DNA of 64,000 nt from Micropterix aruncella (Eukaryota; Arthropoda; Insecta; Lepidoptera; Micropterigidae): positions 6,190,296 to 6,254,295 of the forward strand of contig OX155957.1 of assembly GCA_944548615.1 (NCBI GenBank). Reading direction: 5' to 3'. The notes beneath the pieces are model-generated. The model was given only the letters and a program-made list of their open reading frames with translations, ran no database searches and was not told the DNA's origin. Below are positions 45,800 to 56,755 of the stretch, in pieces. Made by a program: the position numbers and the translations under genes. How positions within the stretch are numbered: the first letter of the stretch is position 1; each line of letters starts with the position of its first letter.

Positions 45800-46310
45800 G
45801 AGGTGTCAACTATAACGGGCGAACCCAGACTCCAGGAAGTTTTAACGATATTGATCGTTCTGTCTCCCTTAAGATGAGCGTAGGAGACTTTGGGACGAAA
45901 CCGTTCACTGTCTAGTTACACCACTCACCCGTAAGAAGCCAACGCCTTACCGCGAGACACTGGGTTTGCAACCAACGAGCGGCCTCGCGCCCTTACTACC
46001 ACTTTCGGCCACATTTCTCCGGCCTCCCAACTAGTTAAGGGTTCGAGGTCGCTTGCGCGGTCCTCTCCCTTACATAGCGGTGATTCGGTATCTACCGAAT
46101 CTATTGCGGACCATGTCGACCGCCCGGGATAGGGTGGCCGAATTGGTCGTTTTTTAAGAGCGGTTGCCGTAAGGTTAACAACCACCCCTGTTCTATAGGG
46201 ACAAGTGCATTCCGCTTATCAGTCGGAATGCACTTGTCCCTATAGTTCGCAAACCGTCCAGGAGTGCCCGAAGAGCGATACTGACCCGCAGGCAGAGTCC
46301 TAGCCGGCAT
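45800..46310 (-). repeat. RepA dispersed repeat, copy 5
   Basis: It starts GTCAACTATAACGGGCGAAC and follows RepA in the inverted orientation to CGCAAACCGTCCAGGAG. It contains a copy-specific hairpin (46193-46245). The right end is shortened relative to the 10075-10790 copy. Confidence 0.6.
46193..46245. repeat. 22-bp-arm perfect inverted repeat inside RepA
   Basis: 46193-46214 and 46224-46245 are exact reverse complements with a 9-bp loop; arms begin CTATAGGGACAAGTGC. Other RepA copies do not have this hairpin. Confidence 0.9.
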
Positions 46311-46410
46311 AATCACCTATAGGTATTTTTCTTTTACATTTATTTTTTTTTTCTTCCGAAATTTTACATTTATCTTTACAATTATTAAGTCGCAGTATGT
46401 ATTTCTTTAT

Positions 46411-46442
46411 TTTTCAGATTTTTGAGAAAGGTTCCTATACTG
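46411..46442 (-). repeat. RepD terminal fragment
   Basis: TTTTTGAGAAAGGTTCCTAT is the inverted left end of RepD. The rest of the element is missing. Confidence 0.5.
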
Positions 46443-46784
46443 CAATAATTCATATTTAGTATATCTACTATACAGCATTTAACGAAATAAAACGAAAAAA
46501 CATGCAAAACTGTCTAAAAAATAAACAAACTCGCATCAGAGCTAGGCGGAACGATATTATGCACCAACACAGCGTTATGTGCACCAAATACGCGTATTCA
46601 CGCCCATACGTCACCGCTCATTACAGATCTGTTATTTATTCGCCTAGATAATTTCGAAAATAGTCTGACATCGACCATCCAGGGAAAAATTTTGATAGCC
46701 TGGTAACACTACACGCGTTGACAACTGCTATTTATAAAGAAGAAGAAGAACGCGAAAAGTAGCAGGAGGTATTTCACAGTTGTG

Positions 46785-46985
46785 ATAATTTAGAGCGACT
46801 GACCCGATTCGCATTTTAGAGCGACTGAGCCGATTTCATGTTTTTCGATGGCGGGTCACTCAGTCTAAAGATCAGTCGCTCTAATTTATACGTTCTGCAC
46901 CTCACACGATATTATCGTGTTTTTCGGGGCAGTCGCTCTAAAATGCCATTTTAGAGCGACTGATCTTTAGACTGAGTGAACCGGA
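46785..46985. repeat. TCASTCRSTCTAAA motif cluster B with nested palindromes
   Basis: Seven copies of the cluster A motif, some with one mismatch. They lie on the minus strand at 46789, 46815, 46950 and 46966 and on the plus strand at 46856, 46872 and 46929. 46853-46884 and 46951-46982 are inverted repeats, and 46930-46962 is a perfect palindrome with 16-bp arms around one base. The clusters differ in loop sequence and in the order of motifs. Confidence 0.7.
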
Positions 46986-48179
46986 CTCCTTTGTTTTGCT
47001 TGACTATTTTCTTACATTCGGATGTTCATTTTAATCCATACTAACTTCATCCAACTCATCGATATTCCCACAAATATTCGAGCCCTTTGAGATATTTGCT
47101 TAGGAGGAATGATACATGGTATGGCGGCTACTCTATTCTATTATTTAGTTTTTGTTGACATACTGTTAAGTGAGAGCGGAATAAGTCTTCGTGCATGCAC
47201 TGAGTCTTTTTATGGTATGCGTGTACTTGGATAAGAGATAATGTTGCGTTTTTCACGTTGTATTTTACGGTACATTACAATATTATAGCATAATAGTACG
47301 AATATGTTATATTAATTCTATTACGTATTGAAAATTTGGTACACGATTTTAACCTAAGTATTTATACCCAAATATTTGAGAATTTGCATGAATTGCATTT
47401 TCCATTACCATACCATTAGATTTTCAGTAGTACATTTTTAAATATTTGTGTACGCGGCATTTGCATTTATTACAGTTGAACTGCAGTTAGATACATAGTG
47501 TCCATCCTTCTGCATGACCAATATCTGATTGCCAATTAATATCTGATATATAATATGTACAACGAAGGACAATTTAGACAGCGAATACGAGCTTCATTAA
47601 GAGGTAGAGATATCGCTCCGTCAAATAGGTACCGGGATTGTTAAAAAAAAACAAAATATTTATTTTATCACCCTGACTATAGACCCCATTTGGGCCGATA
47701 AGCTTTAAAGATTCGTGCATTTTGACATAAGCATCGGATACTTAATTTCAATAATTAATCGGCGTGTCTTCATTCTCAACAGCGGTTAATCGCGGTGTGT
47801 AGAAACTTATATCAATAAGTTATCAGCCACCCCTTTGGAGTGGGTAACACCCCGATAGTCAAAGAAAGCAGTCAACATGATGTTTTTTGGGTTAGGTTCG
47901 CTATCCAATCGCAATTCCTAGGTTTGCGGCTGGTTTGTATATTAAACTCATAAATTCTTCTTCGTTCACTTGTCATAATGAGTTTAAGGGTTGTAGGGTC
48001 CAAATCGCCTCGTTTAATCACGTCTAGCTACCTGCATTCAGGGAATCCCAAAGTACTTTCCACAGAAAGGGCCTAATAATATAAAATCTGCATGTCTTTT
48101 TTACGGACATACAAAGGCGTTATAACTTCAGGATTATTGCTCATTGGGCTCGCCATGGGTCAGCTTATAGGTTTACTAC
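46986..48179. other. Unassigned sequence
   Basis: No coding frame or repeat recognised over ~1.2 kb. Confidence 0.4.
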
Positions 48180-48533
48180 CTATTCAATTGACATGTCATG
48201 CGGCTCCATAGCTTCCCAGCTGTTGCTAATACGTAGATCGGCTTCTGTTTTAGTTGACCATCCTGCCAGTTCGTAAATCGGCGGGCAGTTTGTACGTCGG
48301 GGCGTCGTGACGCCCGTGGGGACTCCAAATCTCATTAACTGGAAATTGGATTGAGCGACTTTTTTCTTCCTGCTTCCTTCACAGCCTCCCAACTCCTTGG
48401 CACAGGTTGAATACAGAGACGAGTATTCGTGACAGATGTGACACGGTAGGCAAATCTGATCTGTGGGTTCACTCGCTCGCTTCTTTTGTTCTGCGCTATA
48501 TAGAGCTATTCGACACCGTTGTTTGTTTTTCAA
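48180..48533 (-). CDS. Open frame of unknown identity
   Basis: A 117-codon frame with protein-like composition: a Cys-rich stretch (CLPCHICHEY, then CAKELGGC) followed by GVPTGVTTPRRTNCPPIYEL. I do not recognise the family. The cysteine spacing might form a zinc site, but this is speculation. It lies between unassigned DNA and the Lep1-type Helitron, with no obvious promoter. It may be a fragment of a transposon protein; weakly supported as a gene. Confidence 0.25.
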   Translation of the reverse strand: MKNKQRCRIALYSAEQKKRASEPTDQICLPCHICHEYSSLYSTCAKELGGCEGSRKKKVAQSNFQLMRFGVPTGVTTPRRTNCPPIYELAGWSTKTEADLRISNSWEAMEPHDMSIE

Positions 48534-48791
48534 TTTTCCTGACCTCGAATGCCTTATAATTTAGTGTAAAACTTTCTTTCACCTTGGAGACTTGAAGATG
48601 GAAATGTTGTGTATACACAACATTTCGCTTTTTGCTCAACATTATAGAAAATATCAACAAAAAAGATACTTCTCCGATTGATCCAAAGTATTAAGTTTTT
48701 CATACATTTCATACAAAAACAATATTTATTTACAAAAACAATATACGAAAAGAACCTATTTGATGTATTTGCCACATTTCAATATTTTAAA

Positions 48792-49311
48792 TCCTACTAC
48801 TATTATAAACGCGAAAGTTTGTAAGAATGTATGTATGGATGTTTGTTACTCTTTCACGCTAAAACTACTTTTGATGAAACTTCACAATAATATAGCTTAC
48901 ACATCAGAATAACACATAGACTATAATTTATAAAGATATAGTATGAATTATCCAAAATATAACGATAAGTGTCAAGTAAGTAGGAAAAAAATCTGCCATC
49001 TGCGAGCTATTCTGGCGTGCGCCGCAAAAACCGTTGGATTACACCTATATAATGTATAATGGAAATGTTTATCTTAAATAGTCCTACAAAAAATCCCGCG
49101 ACAGCATATATCTATATTTTCTGTGTAAGCCATTATCGCCAATATAGTGAACCATGATTTTCATGATTTTTAATTTGTTGGATTTGTCTCCGTCCCGAAT
49201 AGCAGAATAATATAAAAACATTGACAAATTGACGAAAATATAAAATACTTTCTATCATCATTATCACAATTTTCCATCACCACGCGGGTAAAACCGCGGG
49301 GCGCAGATAGT
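48792..49311 (+). mobile_element. Lep1-type non-autonomous Helitron
   Basis: It starts TCCTACTACTATTATAAACG and continues GCGAAAGTTTGTAAG, GTTTGTTACTCTTTCACGC. It ends with CACGCGGGTAAAACCGCGG, GGCGCAGATAGT. This is the well-known lepidopteran Helitron with its 3' hairpin (CGCGG / CCGCG). The last five bases ATAGT replace the usual CTAGT. It is flanked by A and A/T-rich sequence as expected. About 520 bp, non-coding. Confidence 0.85.
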
Positions 49312-49784
49312 ATTTAAATCAATAAACAAATACAAGCTCTGCCCCAACTATAGCTCTGCTCAGCCCCTATAGCTTTCAAAATTGCAAATAATTTTAGTCG
49401 TAATGTCGATAGCAGAAATATTTTTTTTATCATTCACCTTTTGAATTTCTTAATTTTAGCTATATTATAGTGGTTTGGCGTGTTTATTTTTTTATTATCA
49501 ATCATTAATATCTCTTAAGCAACCTATCTAAAAATCGTATTACTGAACTGTCAAAGCCGTTAACCTACAAAAATATTACATACGCTAAATATAATCGATC
49601 GTGTAGTCCTAGTCACGATCATAGTCGACTAATATTGACGGATTTTGCACTCTGTCATTTATTATTGGGAAGTGGAAATCGCAGAATCGCAAACTGCAAA
49701 GTTGATATGATTGAGGCAAATTATATTTTAAGTTTTAGGTTTTTTTTAGGCAAGCTACGATATAAAATTCTTTTCTTCTCCTTT
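49312..49784. other. Unassigned AT-rich sequence
   Basis: Nothing recognised. Confidence 0.4.
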
Positions 49785-50120
49785 TTAATACGCTTTTATT
49801 AGGTCGACCTGTATGTAACTATGTAATGGAATCTAAGGTAACTAATTTAACCATCTTCCGAGGATCGTAGCGTCATGAAAATTGGCAGCTGTATGTAGTT
49901 CTGATGACAATACAATAATATGGTACTGTCGAACTGATCTGATGATGGAGTCGGAAGATATGAACTGGAACTTTATGATGGAACATCGTATCATAGTTGT
50001 GTTTGGACTTGTTAGAAAAGTCTTGGAATGAACTTTGACCACGATTAGGTTTCAAGGTCTGATGATGGGGTTTTTACGTGCATTTATAAAAGTGTGTTTT
50101 TAGTGTTTTTTTTTAAACTA
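49785..50120 (+). mobile_element. RepE element, copy 1
   Basis: It begins with ACGCTTTTATTAGGTCGACC, contains GGATCGTAGCGTCATGAAAA and TTTGACCACGATTAGGTTTC, and ends with TATAAAAGTGTGTTTTTAGTG. The ends form an inverted repeat (ACACGCTTTTAT type). Other copies are at 50725-51155 and 58630-59035. Confidence 0.6.
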
Positions 50121-50133
50121 TTAATTATTAATA

Positions 50134-50374
50134 ACAAAAGGTATCCTGAAATAATAGAAAATTCTTAAATATGGAAACATCACTGCAGGCAAAAAGTTTT
50201 ATTCAAATTTCGCGCAAAATTCGAAAAAAAAAATTACCTGCGGCGCTTATAATATAAACATGCGTTAGCGATAATCTAAAACATTTGGACAGTTTTCAAA
50301 GTTTTACGAAATGACTTTTCGTATTGATGACAAAAAGTAACCTGAAACAAACGAAAATTCAGGATACCTTTTGT
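50134..50374. mobile_element. MITE-like element with 17-bp TIRs
   Basis: ACAAAAGGTATCCTGAA (50134-50150) and its exact reverse complement (50358-50374) flank ~240 bp of non-coding DNA, lying between two RepE copies. No TSD was established. Confidence 0.55.
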
Positions 50375-50619
50375 CTTCAATACGCAGGCACTGAAAAAAC
50401 CTCGAAAATAGCCTCCTTTTTTAAATATCGCGGAGATAAGTATTTTCCGATCGTTTTTTATTAAAATATTTCTAAAACTGCAAAATGTCATCACTTCTGT
50501 AATATCGCTAATTGTTATCGATATTACAATATGGTCGACTATAGTAACGACACTTATCGAATATGTTCCCAGACGGTATGTAAAACAAAATGGCGGCGGT
50601 TTGTTGATTTTGAATATTC

Positions 50620-50710
50620 AAACTTTGAATGCCTATATCTCGCTTATTTATTGAGACTGAATCTATCTTCTTTCAGATTTAGCATTAAAATGATCGAGTC
50701 TATTTGTATG
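50620..50710. repeat. RepD fragment
   Basis: GAATGCCTATATCTCGCTTA is followed by AGATTTAGCATTAAAATGAT, the interior blocks of RepD in non-standard relative orientation. Confidence 0.45.
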
Positions 50711-50724
50711 AATTTTTTATTTTT

Positions 50725-51155
50725 TATTTAACACGCTTTTATTAGGTCGACCTGCATGTAACTATGTAAGGGAATCTAAGGTAACTAATTTAACCATCTT
50801 CCAAGGATCGTAGCGTCATGAAAATTGGCAGCTGTATGTAGTTCTGATGACAATACAATAATATGGTACTGTCCAACTGATGTGATGATGGAGTCGGAAT
50901 ATATGAACTGGAACTTCATGATGGAACATCGTTATGTAGCTGTGTTTGGACTTGTTAGAAAAGTCTTGGAATGAACTTTGACCACGATTAGGTTTCAAGG
51001 TCTGATGATGAAGCCGGAAGATAGGAACTGGCATTCCATGATGGAATATCGTATCATAGCCGTGTTTGGACTTGTTAGAAAGGTCTTGTAATAAACTTTG
51101 ACCACGATTAAGTGTTTTTACGTGAATTTATAAAAGCGTGTTTTAGTGTTTTTTT
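50725..51155 (+). mobile_element. RepE element, copy 2
   Basis: It follows copy 1 through TTTGACCACGATTAGG, then carries a second, diverged tandem copy of the GATGATGGAGTCGGAAGATA-type block before the end (AAAAGCGTGTTTTAGTG). So this copy is longer by an internal duplication. Confidence 0.6.
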
Positions 51156-52329
51156 TTACTATTAATTTATTTATACTACTTTCTCTAAGACCCACCTTAA
51201 TATCCAACAACAACTAACTATCCTATTAAATCACCCGGCTTGTTATAAAATCACGTGGCAGTAGGTACACATGCGATCACCCAACCAAGTTATACTGACC
51301 ACGCCCGACGTTGCTTTGTTTTTGGCGATCTGAAGGGAGTCAGTGTTTCGACCAACAATCCAATTCAAGGAAAACCTAAAAAGACCGTCGAAATTGTTAT
51401 GACCAGTAATCACATTTGGTGTTGAAAACTGGCATGAGGTTTCGTGATTCCAAGCGATTTCTTATAAACTTATCTATATAGCAGCATATGCTTCCATGAG
51501 AATTTTGACCATTCGTTCTGTAGATTGAATGTAGCAGGAAAACCCCTTGATAGTAAATAGTATTTGCGCCGGGTGATCGGGTTTATCTACGTGGGCGGGT
51601 CGTATTACGTGAGGAAGATTCCACACGTACAACTTGCGACTTATAAAGGGGCGGGAGGATAAAGCAGGAGACGGGAAAACGCTAGGATTGCCTCGATGTT
51701 TGTTTATAATAGTATTACTGCTCTATAGGTTTGTCTAACAAAATCGACGGTGCAAAAATAGGGAGCTGTGTCATAAATAATGATATTCAATTCAACACTA
51801 TTCAGCAATCAACACTTTTCATTATTTATCAATATTTATATTGAAAAAAAATATATAGTCTTATATTTAGGCTTAAATCACTTAAGTTAAGTCTTTCTCT
51901 ATTTTTTCCGAGTTGAACTCTGACAATTAATGAATTTAGTTTTTAATCGACACACCTGTTATATTAGTTACGCCTCTTCCCTAATCTATGCTCTCAGGTT
52001 CCATGATAAGAAAGACGATGTTGCGCCCTATTAATCGAAGTTCTCGGCAAAATTTAAAGTCACTTCTGGCTGACGACAGACAAATTGCAATTTAATATTT
52101 TTTCAACTAAAAGTTTCAGGCAACTGAACTTTACTCAATTTCATAGAATGTTAATGAAGGTTTTTATTTTTTTTATTTTCCATCACTTTAATTAAGGTTA
52201 TATTAAGGCTCTCAGCTCTGTAACGCGGTTAAATATTATTATTAGTTATTACGGAAAAAAAACATAAACCGAAACGTCAGGAAAATAAAATAAGTATATA
52301 ACATACAATTCTTGTCTCGTGTATAGTTA
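51156..52329. other. Unassigned sequence
   Basis: About 1.2 kb without recognisable coding frame or repeat. Confidence 0.4.
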
Positions 52330-52520
52330 TATTTATTCAATTCAATTCAATTCAATTCTTTATTGAGAAATCACACAGTATTACAGTAATAATATTTTTT
52401 TAAATGTATGCAGATTTACAACAAATAAAACCGGTTACGGATTTCAATAAAATTACATAAATTACGTTTTTTTTAACTACTTAATAAAACTAACGTACCT
52501 TCAATTTAATTTTTTTCAAT
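52330..52520 (-). mobile_element. Retroelement 3' tail with (ATTCA)n repeat
   Basis: CAATTCAATTCAATTCAATT is followed by CTTTATTGAGAAATCACACA. Read on the minus strand this is an AATAAAG signal followed by a pentanucleotide tail, as at LINE/SINE 3' ends. No coding part was found. Confidence 0.4.
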
Positions 52521-52635
52521 TTTAGAAGTACATAAGAGTCGAGTATGCAGGGTGTGTGTATGTGTTTGTGGGAGTGTGTTGAGCGTGTAAGTGTGGAGTG
52601 TGAGCGGGTATGATATTAGTAATGGCGTATATAAA

Positions 52636-52666
<31 letters not shown>

Positions 52667-53539
52667 CAATAAAAATAGCTAAAAACCAAGTCAGCTTATT
52701 GTATCGGTTAGGGTTTGATTTACGGAGTATTTGTAAGTGATTATGGAATTATTAAACATATCAATACCATTTAAATGGGTATTGTGTTAGTCTAGTGATT
52801 TGGTCTACATGTATACAATGCTAGCTACACCCGGCCACGCTTCGCTGTTGCTCAGTCTGCTATGAAATGAATGGAAAACGCACCGATGTCGAAGCGCACA
52901 GAATATATCACCGGTGCGGGATAGCAATGTATGCCAATGCAAAGTGGTATCAAAATGTCTAGTCAATCGACCGACTACTTTTCGATTTTTGTGATTACAA
53001 AATTACGAAGGTTGATTTTTTATATATTAAAAAATTTACTCATAAACGACTTCACAACTTTTCCTTTTATATTAACCCTTCGGCTATGACCGACCAAATT
53101 TGCTTGCATATCAGAACACCGTTGACTACGTAACGACCAATATTGGCGGCTTGCTCCCGGAGCGCACAGTAATATTATTTTCTAATTCGAACGCATCCTA
53201 AAATCCATCCCAAATATCTCATTATTACCATCGGTACATAGACGGCCGCTAGAATAATTTCGCGCGTCACTTCGCGGATATTTCTGGTTAAATTCTATTG
53301 TCAAACACCATTATTTTTTTTCGAGAAATCATCAAAATTTGTATTGGTTTTATGAGCTAATATAATTTTTTTTGTATGTAAATAAGCAAAACGAAATATT
53401 ATTTTTGATAGAGAATCTAATAAAGATAACGATAGTATTTACATTTTCTAAAAAGGGTTCTGTATTTTTCCGTAAAAAAAGTACAAGTTAGGAATTCCGC
53501 TTTTTTTTTACTTTTTCGGCTTTCTCATATTTATTCATA
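52521..53539. other. Unassigned sequence with a possible Helitron end
   Basis: An AAT microsatellite lies at about 52640-52667. Near 52822 the block GCTAGCTACACCCGGCCACG resembles an inverted Helitron 3' end; no 5' end was found. The remainder is unassigned. Confidence 0.4.
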
Positions 53540-53724
53540 ACTAGATGACCCGGTGAACTTCGTAACACCTAAAATTGATTTGATTGTAACTCTTCACAAG
53601 CGTTTATTAATCCTAATCAACCTTCCAACTCCAATTCATTCAAATCTATAATATGGCTGTCGATGAAAAAATGACAATGAAAGTCGTTTGTAATTAAAAT
53701 AAATTCAATGTGAAATTACATTAT

Positions 53725-54900
53725 GAAATATAAATGCAGTTCACATTCAACACAAAACATTCTGTTAAACTATGTTTTTCGTTTTGTTTTCCGGCGCGTA
53801 AATAAAGAAAAAATATGGCTTTCCGACCGATGGCTTGGCGAACACGGGACATACAGTTGTCCATGCACGAAATACGAAAATTTCAAGTTAATTCCGATTC
53901 CAACACGCGTGATTTGTCATCGCGAAGGCCAGACGCACGGGGAATTTCAGCCGTTTAAAATCGAATTGCAAATCCGTTGATTGATGTTTATTGTCGAGGT
54001 TGATTGATGTTGCACAGCATCATTATGACTGAGCCTAATTTCTATTGCAAATGTGAGGTGGCAATCCAGGCAATCCCAGCGAATTCAAAAATCCTGTAGT
54101 ATAGTTGACTACCTCATCCTGATTGATAATTGTATCTATCGATTTGAAAGCAAACAATTGTCCCTGAATTACATTTTGAATGGTAGCGTTGACGTCGTCG
54201 ACATATTTGTTTTTCATCGCTAATTGGCTCGTTCGGTCAGCTAATTATGGAATTCGGAAAAACACGTCAACAAAGTTCCTCCTTCGATTCGGTCAACTGA
54301 CAGAAATCAGTGGACAATGTGATGAATCCGGTCGAGATGTCAACTGAGACATTCCCTTTACCAATATAAAACAATTGCTTCGAAAACTCATCTGCATTTC
54401 GATTTTGTTGCAAAAACTTTCGCATGTTAGTCGTCAATCGGAGTATCTTCACATGCATCCACTAATTTGATGATTTTAAGCACTCGTTTAGTTCGTCAGC
54501 TACAGTTGAACGTAGAATAACTGGAATAGTCTGACGAAAATCATCGGAAAACAGAATCACGGCTTTACCAAAAAAAATGTAGTCACGAAGAGCTTTCAAC
54601 ATTCTTGTGGGGCATCGCACATTCTTCCCAAGCGATCAATGTGCATATCTGTAGAACCTGCGCCATATCGATTTGAATTTTCAGTGGCATTTTAAAGGTA
54701 GGTTTTCAGTTCGTCCGCCTTCTAACAAAGTCGCTGCTATTCCAGACAAAGTCAATGCTGGGGCAACTTCATTCTGCGATCGAATCCTCGCCAAAACTAA
54801 TGTAATTGAGAAGCAGTCCCTCTGGGAGCATCCAGGAAGTAAATTCCTTTGCTCACAACATCTATCATCTATTTCGTACGCAGACTTTTGTTGTTGATTC
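53725..54900 (-). pseudogene. Helitron PIF1-like helicase remnant
   Basis: Read from about 54895 to 53730 on the minus strand in several frames: ARIRSQNEVAPALTLSGIAA and TLLEGGRT, then DDFRQTIPVILRST (motif III region), then LRLTTNMRKFL and QLFYIGKGNV. These are followed by KNKYVDDVNATIQNVIQGQL with FKSIDTIINQDEVVNYTTGF and LNSLGLPGLPPH. The end reads FKRLKFPVRLAFAMT, then VGKPYFFFIYAPENKTKNIV. This is the expected order of the helicase half of Helitron transposases. The DEC (motif II) and TINKSQGQ-type block (motif V/VI area) are lost or scrambled. Stops and shifts occur throughout. It is a dead gene. Confidence 0.7.
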
Positions 54901-55184
54901 CATTGCGAATCATTAAAATTTGTACGAACAGCTTAGGCTAATGATGCTGGGTCGTAGTGTTGTTCTCTTTGTAACTCGTCGGTAAATGTAACTCTTTCTT
55001 CGCCATCACTGTAGGCATTTGCAATATCGGATTTATATCCGACGGCAATGTCGGATGTCACCCCAAGACTTTCCTGTCAAGTAGCCAGGACTGTAATTCA
55101 TCTGAATATTAATATCATTAATCCTACCACAACACCACCCCCAACTTAGCGCCATCCTTTCACCTCGACTACGACTTCGACTTT

Positions 55185-55400
55185 TCGAATTTTCCGACTT
55201 TTTGGACTTTTTCGACTTTACCGACTTTTTTGACTTTTATGTCTTTTTCGACTTTTTCGACTTTTTTATCGTTGTCGACTTTTTCGACTTTTTTGTACTT
55301 TTCGACTTTTTTGACTTTTTTTTTTACTTTTTTGACTTTTTCGACTTTTGCGACTTTTTCGACTATTTTGACTTTTTTTACTTTTCGACTTTTCAACTTT
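55185..55400. repeat. TTTTTCGAC-type minisatellite
   Basis: About 200 bp built of 8-12-bp units around CGACTTTTTCGACTTTTTTG. KVEKVEK and FFDFFDF open frames on the two strands are translations of this array. Confidence 0.85.
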
Positions 55401-55688
55401 TTGAAATTTTACACAATCGCACGGAATGAATAACAGTTATGGATGGCGCAGCTGTCAAACAATACGATCGCCGCGATAGCCATCTAGAAAGTGGCCAATG
55501 TTCCCAAAATGACCAATTTCGATTTTTTCGATTTTCAGTTGTTTCTTTGAGTTTTTCCTAAATATTTTTTTTTGTAAACCACCCCTGAATCAAGCCAAAC
55601 AAAATAAAAGAAAAATAATTCAAATCGGTCGAGTCATTTCCGAGATCCTGCGAGACTAACGCACGGCGATTCATTTTTATATATAAGA

Positions 55689-55964
55689 TTACCTAATTGT
55701 TTTACAAAATGAAATTTCAATATTCAATATACGACATTTCAATGCGATCATTGCACAGTTATTCTTTTTATGATTGTTATTGTAGTTATTAGTATGATTG
55801 CCATAAATAATTATGTTGTACTTTTTGTCGAGCGCGGCGATATTGCAAGAAATTCCAATAAATTGCCGCGGTCTGCCATGAAATTATGCCGCTACTCGAA
55901 AGGTTAAACAGATTAATTATTTACGTTAAAATATTAAAATATGTTTATTATAAACAATAAGATT
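55689..55964. other. Unassigned AT-rich spacer
   Basis: No recognised feature. Confidence 0.4.
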
Positions 55965-56290
55965 TACTGCAGAAGGGCTACGATATTCGGTATTCATTGT
56001 TATAAATCATACAGGAAAAACAAATTAAACCTATAGCCATTGGCTCATCGCATACCTAACTGAGCAAAAACGCGCGTATGAGCTGCTGCTGATATTTTAC
56101 ATAGGATATTGCTTTTCCGCGAGCTGACTGGTATGACGTCCGGTTATATGAGAAAAAAAAGTAAACATTCACACCTACACACACACACTAAATTATTCAC
56201 ACAATAGTTGAATATAAATTCTGTTTATTACCTAACACCAATAATTGCCAACACTAACATATAAGCCTCCATTTATATTACCTCTAATAT
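55965..56290 (+). repeat. Duplicated segment S3, copy A
   Basis: Colinear with 61568-62240: TATAAATCAT.CAGGA.AAAC, ATCGCATACCTAACTGAGCA, TGATATTTTAC, then TATTACC.AACACCAATAAT. The other copy has an insertion before the last block. Confidence 0.6.
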
Positions 56291-56602
56291 AAGTATACAT
56301 ATGTATATAGAATGGGTTTTAATTAACTGGCATACTTTAAGGGGGTGAATCAGTACGATCAATTAAGCCACTTTTAATAGAAAAATGAAAAAAAAAAACT
56401 GAAATAATTTTTTTTTTTAATAGTTTTAATTTGGAAAGGAGAATGCCCATTCTAGTATGAACAAACGTACTTTTTTTTTGTATCTGCATCAAATGGCGTT
56501 TTATCTATTCAGTGATATCATCAGATTATTTGTAGAAAATAACATCGAAGACGGTTTCCGCATTTCAGAAATATTAACAAAATAAAATAATATATTTTGA
56601 CA
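56291..56602. other. Unassigned AT-rich sequence
   Basis: No recognised feature. Confidence 0.4.
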
Positions 56603-56755
56603 TTATAAATAGGATAGAAACGAATTTACCGCGTGAAATTTGTAGCACCCGACGTTTCGGTGACGTTGCAGCCGTTATCCAGGGTAGACTGCAATGTCGG
56701 CTGCAACGTCACCGAAACGACGGGTGCTACAAACTTCACGCGGTAAATATAAGAC
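56603..56755. mobile_element. Penelope-derived foldback element, copy 2
   Basis: 56625-56674 and 56698-56747 are 50-bp inverted repeats with two mismatches. Each arm, read outward, encodes NVTETSGATNFTR or its near match and a TAA. The left flank ATTATAAATAGGATAGAAAC matches 5521-5541. The centre (TATCCAGGGTAGACTGCAAT) recurs near 9135 in the Penelope-like remnant. Confidence 0.7.

Larger units (their letters stand above)
53540..55688 (-). mobile_element. Decayed autonomous-type Helitron
   Basis: On the minus strand it starts TCTTATATATAAAAATGAAT (55688) and ends TTCACCGGGTCATCTAGT (53540), with A before the TC and T after CTAGT. These are the Helitron termini and A-T insertion site. The interior carries remains of the Rep-helicase protein's helicase domain, listed separately. 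A 9-bp-based TTTTTCGAC array (about 55185-55400) and a RepB 5' end (55046) lie in the part that should code for the N-terminal half. Confidence 0.75.

Noticed and set aside
55169..55433. Lys-rich and Phe/Asp-rich open frames on opposite strands
   Set aside because: Both arise from the TTTTTCGAC minisatellite.
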